Origin: Microcystis elabens FACHB-917
GTDB taxonomy: Bacteria; Cyanobacteriota; Cyanobacteriia; PCC-6307; Cyanobiaceae
DNA: 64,000 nt
Direction: 5' to 3'
NCBI RefSeq assembly: GCF_014698445.1
Contig: NZ_JACJSZ010000008.1
Coordinates: forward strand, 1 to 64,000
Part shown: positions 8,801 to 15,581 of the stretch, in pieces
Layout: each line of letters starts with the position of its first letter
Position numbering within the stretch: the stretch's first letter is position 1
Position numbers and translations under genes: made by a program
Notes under the pieces: model-generated
Databases searched by the model: none
What the model was told of the DNA's origin: nothing
Seen by the model: only the letters and a program-made list of their open reading frames with translations

Positions 8801-10425
8801 AGTATGCAAAGCATCCATTCTGCTGTAAGCGATCCAATATTTCATTCCTCAAGCTCGCTTCTGAGAATATTGAGCCAAGCTTCAATGCTGATGAGTCAGC
8901 GGATTCGGAGCGAATTGGCCGTCAGCTAATGAAGCGCTCTCACATCGTTCACCCAGAGCTCGAGGCTCTTTGTCTTCAGCTTGACTGCAAACCAAAAGTC
9001 GTCATGGAGAGCAATGAATTTCAAGGCATGCTTGCAAACAACGCTCTTGGTTTTGCTAGCTCTCTTGTGTCATTTGCTGTCGGATGTTCATTAGGTCGCT
9101 GGGACATCAGTTATGCGCTGGGAAAGCGTATGCCACCTAAGATGCCCGACCCATTTGCCATGTTGTCCCTATGCCCACCTGGTCAGTTGCAGAATACGCA
9201 GGGTCGGCCTGCACGGCCTGAAGATTTGCATGATGCTTACCCCATAGATATTCCCTGGGACGGCATTCTTGTCAATGATCCCCAGAGCCTAAGGGACATC
9301 CAACAAAAAGCTCGGGAGGTCATCGAGTTCATTTGGAATGCCAATGGGAGGGCAAGTGCTTCTAGTATCGAGCAAGAGTTGTGCCATATACTGGGATTCA
9401 AGTCCCTTCGCGACTACTTCTCCAGGCCGAGTCTCTTCTTTGCTGATCATCTAAAGCGCTACTCGAAGAGTCGTCGTCAAGCGCCCATCTACTGGCAACT
9501 CTCTGCAGGAAATGGCAACTATTCGGCCTGGCTCTACTACCACCGCTTCACGAAAGATACGCTCTACCGAGTGCTACGAGATTTCGTCGAGCCTCGTATT
9601 CAGAAGGCCGAGCGAGAGCAGTTCGAACTTGAATCCCAGGGGGTACTGTCAGGTGGTGCAGCTTCGCGACTGCATGATGCACAGAACCTGATACAGGATC
9701 TGCGGCTACTCAAAAGCGAGCTGGATCTCGTCGCTCCGCTCTGGAATCCCAATCTCAATGATGGCGTGATCATCAACCACGCCATCCTCTGGCGCATCAC
9801 GCCCTACGCCCCCTGGCAGAAGAAGTGCAAGGAGTGTTGGGACAAGCTGGTGAAGGGTGATTACGACTGGGCTCATCTCGCCTTCCATCTCTGGCCCGAG
9901 CGGGTGATTCCCAAGTGCACCACCGATCGCAGCCTGGCCATCGCCCATGGCTTGGAGGAGCGGCTCTGGCAGGAAACCAACAACGGCAACTGGCTGCCGC
10001 GGCAGCTCTCCGACGCGGATCTGCAGGCCCTCGTCGCCGAGCACAGCAATCCTGCGGTCAAGAGTGCCCTGGAGAGATTCCTGGCTGCACCTCCGCCAGT
10101 AGCCCCAACCCGCACCCGTGCCAGCCGCAGCACCCGCGCCAGTGGTAGCTCCACGCCACGGCGTGCCCGTGGCAGCGCTGCAGTGGTGGATGCAGAGGCC
10201 ACCCGCCAGGTGCTGCTGGCCCTCACCGCCGCGCCATCCGATGGTCTGGCCAAGACGCAGATTGCCGATCTGATCGGCGTGGAGGCCAGCGCCCTCACCG
10301 CCGTGGTCAAGCAGCTCAAGGAGAGCGGGCAGATCGATCAGCTGGGTGAACGCCGCGGCGCCCGCTACGTGCTCAGTGAGCAGGGGCGGGCTGCAGTCGC
10401 TAGCCAGGCAGGGGAGGAAGACTGA
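5806..10425 (+). CDS. pglX: BREX adenine-specific DNA methyltransferase PglX
   Basis: This is a 1539-residue N6-adenine methyltransferase that marks host DNA for BREX. The SAM-binding motif I LDPACGSMHFG lies at about residue 315, and the catalytic NPPF motif (in DAIVMNPPFGE) at about 585. Target-recognition and helical regions follow. An extra tail after about residue 1425 has an Arg/Ser/Thr-rich linker and a winged-helix-like domain (SDGLAKTQIADLIGV, then LKESGQIDQLGERRGARYVLS) that ordinary PglX proteins do not, as far as I know, carry. The stretch from about 6.8 to 9.7 kb is visibly AT-richer, with different codon choice from both ends, suggesting recombination. It starts 14 bases after brxC, and its stop overlaps the next ATG. 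Confidence 0.93.
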   Translation: MEKEQRNRLQKATQDARKLLEEEFRRQLLQTYDIDVDRVRWAEEAGAHLQAEQRLIREKLVAWIEHKEAQINDPKEALLLALREMAFTALNRFVALKLMEARELVRPCVSGGLESAGFLEFTAVAQGLLADQESSYRLYLETIFEDVSRELRALFDPRDPASLLWPKRTALLELLEILNRPELAELWIEDETLGWVYQYFNGDAERKKMREESSAPRNSRELAVRNQFFTPRYVVEFLTDNTLGRIWYEMRQGNTGLKDQCRYLVRRPKEVWLQPGEEPPAQPDADETLSQEELLRQPVYIPHRSLKDPREIRMLDPACGSMHFGIYAFDLYLDIYAEAWELAQELGEQSQQPEAFASFMNYTASFADKAAFLRETPRLILQHNIHGIDIDARATQIARLTLWLRAQRAWQAQKLPVADRPPINRCNVVCAEPMPGERELLIDFIDEQFPESERAVLQRLLEAVFEKMQLAGEAGSVLNIEEEIRDVIDSAQRDWTHSAIQQIEMFNESESEKNGATLGSSDADTPRAITDEFWGNIEERIYTALFAYAERAEDITGFQRRLFADDTAVGFAFVHLQRIRFDAIVMNPPFGECTKLTYLQSMPAQFGSSRQIASLFISRSIYQLAPGGMLGILAPRLLMFLDTLEAWRCHLLDSHSITLCADLGYGVLDAVVEPAAFVLSGKSLLSTFIRLLSAIDKKTALLSAIAAPAGNKDVIPLANDWNLVPGHRIAYWAPNRWLELFANVKLERFARVSKGLESGDDERFLRLSIEVPSSEIGLRWWRYPKGGDYQPAAGNDELVVDYSLGNFARRATDADLYGSAGVTYTKRTTSFLSFRALPKGCIFSPGGPGIIPTRDINPYLLLSYLNSRPIGALVELSVGSGDSAVRGSAARDYNTGIIRRLPYLINNLSAEKAMFVEHALMTRVHHVQKYQLSVDELSPAYVGFTSEEFRESLIASELNRLRSRLADACLVLEHDWECDKIWREILGFELADERLLEEEYAKHPFCCKRSNISFLKLASENIEPSFNADESADSERIGRQLMKRSHIVHPELEALCLQLDCKPKVVMESNEFQGMLANNALGFASSLVSFAVGCSLGRWDISYALGKRMPPKMPDPFAMLSLCPPGQLQNTQGRPARPEDLHDAYPIDIPWDGILVNDPQSLRDIQQKAREVIEFIWNANGRASASSIEQELCHILGFKSLRDYFSRPSLFFADHLKRYSKSRRQAPIYWQLSAGNGNYSAWLYYHRFTKDTLYRVLRDFVEPRIQKAEREQFELESQGVLSGGAASRLHDAQNLIQDLRLLKSELDLVAPLWNPNLNDGVIINHAILWRITPYAPWQKKCKECWDKLVKGDYDWAHLAFHLWPERVIPKCTTDRSLAIAHGLEERLWQETNNGNWLPRQLSDADLQALVAEHSNPAVKSALERFLAAPPPVAPTRTRASRSTRASGSSTPRRARGSAAVVDAEATRQVLLALTAAPSDGLAKTQIADLIGVEASALTAVVKQLKESGQIDQLGERRGARYVLSEQGRAAVASQAGEED

Positions 10426-12350
10426 TGTCGGCCCCGGGGGCTGAATTTGATGTGACGCCCTTTCTCCACCAGGACGAAGGGCAGCACTTCGATCGAAAGT
10501 CGCTGTTCCACGGTCCCCCGGATGCCAAGAGACAACGTGAGCGAAGAGCCGTGCGCGACGAAGTGGCGCGTTATGCGGCGGCCTTCGCCAATGCCGAAGG
10601 CGGCGTGCTGATCCTCGGCATTGAAGACGACCACACAGTCAGCGGCCATCAACTTCCACCTGCTGCGTTGCAGACGCTCCTCGCCGTACCCCAGGCCCGC
10701 TGCCAACCACCCCTGCCACCGGGATTCGTCGTGCCCCTCGACGGCCACGAGCTGGTCGTGTTCGACGTACCCAGCACGGATGGCCCGGTCCAGGTGACTG
10801 GCGATGGCTTTCCGCTGCGCATGGGTGATCAGACCGTGGACAGCAGCGAAAGCAAGATCCGTGCCCTCAAGTTGCAGGGCCTGGTCGAAAGCCATGAAAG
10901 CCGGCCTTCCGCCCTGAAACTCGCAGACCTCAACAGCGATCTGCTCGCACAGGCACGCCGGGGCGCAGGCCTGGAATCCCTCAGCGATGCCGACTACCTG
11001 CTCAAGCGCAATCTGGCCGATCGCCGTGGATCAGAGCTGATTCTGCGGCAAGCCGCTGAGCTGCTGTTTGCCCGCCTGGGGCCAGAGCACCCCAACGCCG
11101 GCGTGCGGGTGTTCCGAGTGGTGGGTACGGAGCGACGCCTTGGTGCCACCCACAACGTTGAGGAGCGCCCGCGCATCGAGGGCAATCTGCCGGAGGTGTG
11201 GCAGGAGGCCGTCGGCGTGATCGGTGGCCTGATGCGCCAGCCCTCCCGCCTGGTGGGCAACCGCTTTCAAGCCGTGAGCGAGTACCCCCGCTTCTCCTGG
11301 CAGGAGGCCTTGCTCAATGCCATCGCCCACCGCGACTACAGCGTGCAGGGCAACTGCATCGAGGTGTGGCTCTTCGACGACCGGATGGAAGTCGTGAGCC
11401 CCGGCGGGCTGCTGCCCGAGCTCAACCTGCAGGAGCTGCTCAGCCGCAAGCGCGTGCACTGCAGCCGCAACCCACGGTTGATGCGCACCCTGGTGGATCT
11501 GGGCCTCACCCGCGACCAGGGCGAGGGGATCCCGCGCATGTTTGCCGAGATGGAAGATGCCTTCCTGCCAGCGCCTCGGATTGAGCCCACCGCCAGAAAC
11601 GTCACTGTGGTGCTGGGCAACACCACCACCCTCACCGAGGCGGACCGCACCTTCGTGGAGCGCCTCGCTGCCGAAGAACTCAGCCAGGAGGAGTTCCGCG
11701 CCCTGCTCCAGGCCCACCGCCACACCCAGGTGGACAACGCCAGCCTGCGGCAGCTGATCGGCCTCGACACCCTCGGTGCCAGTCAGGTCCTGCGACGCCT
11801 CAGGGATCGCTCCATGCTGGAGCTGCACCGAGCTGGCTCGCAGAGCTACTACACCCTCGGGCCGGCGCTGCTGGCTGGCGATCGCCCCGATCAGGGAAAA
11901 CTGGCCCTCGATCGAGGGGAGCTGGCAGCGGATCGAGGGGGGTTCCCCGCAGATCGAGGTGGGTTCAGCCGCGATCGAGGGGGGCTGGAGCAGGATCGAG
12001 GGGGGTTCAGCCGCGATCGAGGGGGGCTCGAACCGGATCGAGGGGGGCTGCTGGATCCTGAGCTCCACCAGGTACTCGCCTCTCTTGGCACTCGTCCTCG
12101 CAAGGAGAAGCTGCGGCAGGCGATCGGCCAGCTCTGCTCAGAGCAGTGGCGCTCTGTCGCCTGGCTGGCTGCATTGCTCAAGCTCAAGCCCCGGAATCTG
12201 TCGGATCGGCATCTGAGTCCAATGGTGAAAGACGGGCTGCTGGAACGGCGTTTTCCAGATGTCCCCAGCCACCCCGAGCAGGCCTATCGCTCCATGCCAC
12301 CACCAGTCCACGCGGCTGCCGCCAGCCCGGAGCAGGAGGACAACGCATGA
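10425..12350 (+). CDS. AlbA_2/Schlafen-type ATP-binding protein with heptad repeats
   Basis: This is a 641-residue protein overlapping pglX by TGATG. An N-terminal AlbA_2 domain shows QHFDRKSLF (about 18-26) and FANAEGGVLILGIEDD (about 51-66). A HATPase_c_4-like region follows with ALLNAIAHRDY and VVSPGGLLPE (about 295-330), then LTRDQGEGIPRMFAEM, then a winged-helix region. Residues about 495-540 are seven tandem 7-residue units of the DRGG(F/L)xx type. The C-terminal 100 residues resemble another DNA-binding domain. Proteins of this architecture are often annotated as RecG-like or ATP-binding transcriptional regulators and occur in BREX and other defence loci. Role inferred: regulator of the BREX operon or an accessory effector. 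A frameshifted relative lies at 18.3-20.0 kb. Confidence 0.8.
   Translation: MSAPGAEFDVTPFLHQDEGQHFDRKSLFHGPPDAKRQRERRAVRDEVARYAAAFANAEGGVLILGIEDDHTVSGHQLPPAALQTLLAVPQARCQPPLPPGFVVPLDGHELVVFDVPSTDGPVQVTGDGFPLRMGDQTVDSSESKIRALKLQGLVESHESRPSALKLADLNSDLLAQARRGAGLESLSDADYLLKRNLADRRGSELILRQAAELLFARLGPEHPNAGVRVFRVVGTERRLGATHNVEERPRIEGNLPEVWQEAVGVIGGLMRQPSRLVGNRFQAVSEYPRFSWQEALLNAIAHRDYSVQGNCIEVWLFDDRMEVVSPGGLLPELNLQELLSRKRVHCSRNPRLMRTLVDLGLTRDQGEGIPRMFAEMEDAFLPAPRIEPTARNVTVVLGNTTTLTEADRTFVERLAAEELSQEEFRALLQAHRHTQVDNASLRQLIGLDTLGASQVLRRLRDRSMLELHRAGSQSYYTLGPALLAGDRPDQGKLALDRGELAADRGGFPADRGGFSRDRGGLEQDRGGFSRDRGGLEPDRGGLLDPELHQVLASLGTRPRKEKLRQAIGQLCSEQWRSVAWLAALLKLKPRNLSDRHLSPMVKDGLLERRFPDVPSHPEQAYRSMPPPVHAAAASPEQEDNA
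11910..12043 (+). repeat. Seven 21-bp in-frame repeats (GATCGAGG core)
   Basis: The octamer GATCGAGG recurs at 11910, 11931, 11952, 11973, 11994, 12015 and 12036, an exact 21-bp period. Each unit encodes seven residues with a DRGG or DRGE core, so unit gain or loss would keep the reading frame. Flanking bases vary between copies, and several copies extend to GCGATCGAGG, close to the cyanobacterial HIP1 octamer. This looks like a variable-length coding tandem repeat. Confidence 0.9.
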
Positions 12351-13588
12351 TCTCCCTGATCGAAGCCCTCAACTACAGGTCGCTGCGCTACGTGCGCCAG
12401 CCCCTCGCTCCCTTTCAGATCCTGATCGGGCCCAATGGCAGCGGCAAAACCACCCTGCTCGAGGTGCCCAGCTTTCTGTCCCAGCTCATTGAGTTGGGGT
12501 TGGAGCTTGCCATGGGTGCTGATGATCGACTCCCGATTCCCCTGCTTGCCACAGATCCACGTCAGTTGCTCTGGAAGCAGCAGGGGCAGCTGTTTGAACT
12601 CGCTGTTGAGTGTCCCATCCCGGCTACGCAACAGGTCTGTCGCTATGAACTGGCGATTGATGCCATCGCCAGCAGCATTGTTGCCGAAAATCTGCTGGTG
12701 ATCCCCCGGGGCGATGACAAGCCCCGGCCGCCGTTGGATCGGTTCCCTTCACCCCGCACCATCCCCTCAACGATCCTGGTGAATCCCGATGGCTCGCTGC
12801 CCACAGGCTGGACGAAGGTGATCGGTCGCCACCAGCCAGCCAGGGCAACATTCTCTGCCGAAACCTCCAACTGGCAGACCACTCGCAAGATCCAGGCCGG
12901 TCGCACAGCCCTGGCCAGCCTCCCGGACGACCCTGAGCGCTTTCCCGTGGCCTGCTGGTTCAGGGACCGCCTGATCGGCCAGATGCATCGGCTGGTGCTC
13001 TCCGCTGAGCACATGCGTCTGCCATGCTCGTTTGCACGCCAGTGGGGCTTTCGGGCGGATGGCTCCAACCTGCCCTGGGTGCTACATCGCCTGCAGCAAA
13101 ATCCTGCGCGCTTTGCCCAGTGGCTGGCCCATCTTCAGGAAGCGCTGCCTGAATTCCGCAGTTTCTCCACCGTGCTGCGCGAGGAGGACCGCCACCGTTA
13201 TCTCACCGCCCGTGCCACAGAAGACGTGGCTCTGCCCTCCTGGTTGCTTTCCGACGGCACGCTGCGCCTGCTGGCGCTCACGTTGCTGGCCTATGTGGAG
13301 GATCTCAACGGCGGCTCCTACCTGATTGAAGAACCCGAGAACGGCATCCATCCCAAGGCGATGGAATCGGTGTTTCAGTCGCTCTCCTCTGTCTGCAACG
13401 CGCAGATTTTCTGTGCCACCCACTCGCCTGCGCTGCTCTGCCTCGCCCGTCCAGAGCAGCTGCTCTGCTTTGCCAAGACGGCAGAGGGTGCAACCGATGT
13501 GATCCAGGGGGATCAGCATCCGGCGCTTCGCGACTGGCAGCGCACGGTCGACCTGGAAACCCTGTTTGCATCGGGGGTGCTGGGATGA
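12347..13588 (+). CDS. AAA family ATPase (RecF/OLD-like, AAA_21)
   Basis: This is a 413-residue ATPase. The chosen ATG overlaps the stop of the AlbA gene (ATGA); longer in-frame starts would run deep into that gene. The Walker A motif GPNGSGKT lies near residues 28-35. Near the C-terminus come a signature-like LLSDGTLRLLALTLL, the Walker B YLIEEPENGIHP, and an ATHSPALL switch segment. Such SMC-like single-domain ATPases are common in defence loci and are usually followed by a TOPRIM-like or small partner protein. Here the following frame appears truncated. It shares the BREX operon, so an accessory anti-phage role is inferred. Confidence 0.82.
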   Translation: MISLIEALNYRSLRYVRQPLAPFQILIGPNGSGKTTLLEVPSFLSQLIELGLELAMGADDRLPIPLLATDPRQLLWKQQGQLFELAVECPIPATQQVCRYELAIDAIASSIVAENLLVIPRGDDKPRPPLDRFPSPRTIPSTILVNPDGSLPTGWTKVIGRHQPARATFSAETSNWQTTRKIQAGRTALASLPDDPERFPVACWFRDRLIGQMHRLVLSAEHMRLPCSFARQWGFRADGSNLPWVLHRLQQNPARFAQWLAHLQEALPEFRSFSTVLREEDRHRYLTARATEDVALPSWLLSDGTLRLLALTLLAYVEDLNGGSYLIEEPENGIHPKAMESVFQSLSSVCNAQIFCATHSPALLCLARPEQLLCFAKTAEGATDVIQGDQHPALRDWQRTVDLETLFASGVLG

Positions 13589-13797
13589 CCAGCGTCCGCG
13601 CCGATCTCAGGGTGGTTGTTGCCGGCTCATCCGAGGTGGATCGGGCCCTCGGTTGGCGGTCAGCAACGCTCCCACCATGGTGGAAGGTGCGTCATGACCA
13701 TGGCCAGCTCGCTGACGCCCGCGTTGCTGTCGCACTGATGCCATCCCCGGCCAACAGGCGCTTGGCGAGCGATCATCAACCTACTAGAGGAAAGCGC
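13585..13797 (+). pseudogene. Possible remnant of the ATPase partner gene
   Basis: An ATG at 13585 overlaps the ATPase stop (ATGA), as coupled partner genes do. The frame encodes about 71 residues starting with a hydrophobic beta-strand-like LRVVVAGSSE, reminiscent of the start of the small TOPRIM-like partners of such ATPases, then loses recognisable character. It continues in frame into the next gene, but that gene has its own ribosome binding site and ATG at 13798. I read this as the 5' end of a partner gene cut off by insertion of the AT-richer cassette. It could instead be a genuine N-terminal extension of the next protein. Confidence 0.35.
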
Positions 13798-14226
13798 ATG
13801 AGACCTCGACAAAACCATGGCTCCAAGAAAAAACTTGCTGACCTGAGCGATTGGCCACCACACCAACTGAATTCATTGGCCCTGAAGCTGAACGACAGTG
13901 GCAATCCACTGCACAAGCTGAATCCAGGAGATTACAACCTGACTCCACCATGTGCGGGCGGCAGACCTGGAAAGACCCTCTGCGACTCGGTGAAGATTTT
14001 CACAAAGGCAGAGGCGCTGAGTCTACTTCGTGAAGGATGCCGCAAGGGACTCATTGATCGCAATCTTGAAGATGGCTGGCCGAAAAGGATTTGGGCAGTT
14101 CATCAAGGAGTGGTTCTTGATGCGCAGCACGACAAAAGCCCTCCAGGCTCCTACCATGGCTACCCGTTGCAGGCCGACGATAACTTCAAGAGGTATATCT
14201 TAAATCGGTGGAATGGGCGGTTATGA
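13798..14226 (+). CDS. Unrecognised 142-aa protein, cassette gene 1
   Basis: I do not recognise this family. The ATG at 13798 is preceded by AGAGGAAA at a normal ribosome-binding distance and is preferred over the in-frame start at 13585. The protein begins basic (RPRQNHGSKKK) and ends with a compact motif-rich stretch: KRIWAVHQGVVLDAQ, then YHGYPLQADDNF, then a terminal RW. The repeated aromatic/His/Asp residues could be a nuclease or RNA-binding active site, but that is speculation. Its stop overlaps the ATG of the ImmA/IrrE-like gene, so the two are probably a coupled pair. Base composition is lower in GC than neighbouring BREX genes, which suggests separate acquisition. Confidence 0.65.
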   Translation: MRPRQNHGSKKKLADLSDWPPHQLNSLALKLNDSGNPLHKLNPGDYNLTPPCAGGRPGKTLCDSVKIFTKAEALSLLREGCRKGLIDRNLEDGWPKRIWAVHQGVVLDAQHDKSPPGSYHGYPLQADDNFKRYILNRWNGRL

Positions 14227-15581
14227 ACCAGAGCTTGATTCAGATTGGAGCGTGGGAACGCATTGAGCCCCTACCCATTGAGCAGGCGGTCACCTGCACG
14301 CGGATTCGGCTGAGCCTGGACGGCATCTGTATCACTGAACATGAAGACAACTTTTCGCATACCGTCCGCGAAGACGTGCTGTTGTCAGCCTATCCCTTGG
14401 CCCTGTGGTTTGCGACAAACTGGTGGCGCCTTCTTTATGAAACCAGGCCAACAATTGGCAAAGTACCTACCGACTGGCGTATTTCCCATGAGATACCATC
14501 AGCCAATGAAGGCTACATATGGCCTGTCGTCGTGTTCCAGAGCGAAGGCCCCTCAATTGCCTTGACGGTGCCCACCCAGGCAGGGGCCAGAAATGATTCA
14601 TTACGCTATCTAAATACCCATAAGAAACCTTTTTATATATGGCGTAGTCAGCTCAAGAAGAGTCTTTGTGACTTTATCAATGAGACCGTGTCTCGCCTGG
14701 AGGCAATGAATGTAGGCGAAACTGATCTTTCACGACTTTGGGTTGAAGTGCAGGACGAAGCACGCAATCCAGTCGAGAAATCTTACCGAATCATTGAGGC
14801 CTGCCTCGGTTACGATCCTGATGAAGCACCTTCCTTTTTGGTGGAACAACTTCTGGACATCAGGGAGCAAGCAGGATTCGATACAATACTTGAATTCGCA
14901 CCCACGCTTTTCGGAAATCCTGCACATCAATCACCAAGCATCCAGGATCTCGTCTCCTCTGCTTTCACTACCCCTGGCGTATTTGGCAGGCCAAATCTGC
15001 CAAGATTGGCGGAAATTCCCAACGTCACTGCATTTTTAGCTCCTTGGGAGCAGGCACGTAGAGCAGCTTCAGACCTACGCAAGACACTGTCCATAGGAAT
15101 TGAGAAGCTCACTACTAACACGCTGTGCGAACTTCTGGGTGTTAATCTTGATGCGCTGATTTCATCCGAGAGCCCATTCGGAGATATTCCCGTAAGCATT
15201 GGGATACGACGGCCTGATGGTAATACCAGATATTATTTAAGATCGATCAGGCGAGCAGATCATTCAGTGACGCAGAAGAGTCTACGGTTTCAGCTTGCCC
15301 GCTTGATTGGCGATGAGCTTATCCGGTCAGCGAGTGATCAGGGGTGGCTCGCATGCACGGAATCGCATACCTGGCGACAAGCATTTCAAAGGGCATTTGC
15401 GGCCGAGATTCTATGCCCGCCCGACATTGTTCAGGAAAGATTCAGGTCTCCCACGTTTGTACCGCCAGACGAGGTCATTGAAGACGTGGCTTGTCAATAT
15501 GAAGTGAGCGAGATGGTGGTAAGGAATCATCTTCAGAATCTTCCAGGCGCACCAGATGCGCTTACGGCGGTGGAGAAATGA
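14223..15581 (+). CDS. ImmA/IrrE-like protein lacking the HExxH motif, cassette gene 2
   Basis: This is a 452-residue protein starting at the ATG that overlaps the previous stop (14223-14226). The last 100 residues look like the end of an ImmA/IrrE metallopeptidase domain: LARLIGDELI (about 358) where HExxH would be expected, then AFAAEILCPPDIV (about 392), and DVACQYEVSEMVVRNHL. The zinc-binding histidines are not visible, so peptidase activity is doubtful. The N-terminal 300 residues are unrecognised. ImmA/IrrE proteins usually act on repressors or pair with small toxins and phage regulators. The coupling here suggests an antitoxin, sensor or activator for the 142-aa protein. The gene is AT-richer than its surroundings and overlaps pglZ by ATGA. 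Confidence 0.6.
   Translation: MNQSLIQIGAWERIEPLPIEQAVTCTRIRLSLDGICITEHEDNFSHTVREDVLLSAYPLALWFATNWWRLLYETRPTIGKVPTDWRISHEIPSANEGYIWPVVVFQSEGPSIALTVPTQAGARNDSLRYLNTHKKPFYIWRSQLKKSLCDFINETVSRLEAMNVGETDLSRLWVEVQDEARNPVEKSYRIIEACLGYDPDEAPSFLVEQLLDIREQAGFDTILEFAPTLFGNPAHQSPSIQDLVSSAFTTPGVFGRPNLPRLAEIPNVTAFLAPWEQARRAASDLRKTLSIGIEKLTTNTLCELLGVNLDALISSESPFGDIPVSIGIRRPDGNTRYYLRSIRRADHSVTQKSLRFQLARLIGDELIRSASDQGWLACTESHTWRQAFQRAFAAEILCPPDIVQERFRSPTFVPPDEVIEDVACQYEVSEMVVRNHLQNLPGAPDALTAVEK

Noticed and set aside
5806-10425. Type IIG restriction-modification enzyme
   Set aside because: The length and NPPF motif would fit, but no nuclease motif is seen at the N-terminus, and the brxC and pglZ context makes it PglX.
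11910-12043. CRISPR array
   Set aside because: Units are only 21 bp with no unique spacers, and they lie in frame inside a protein-coding gene.
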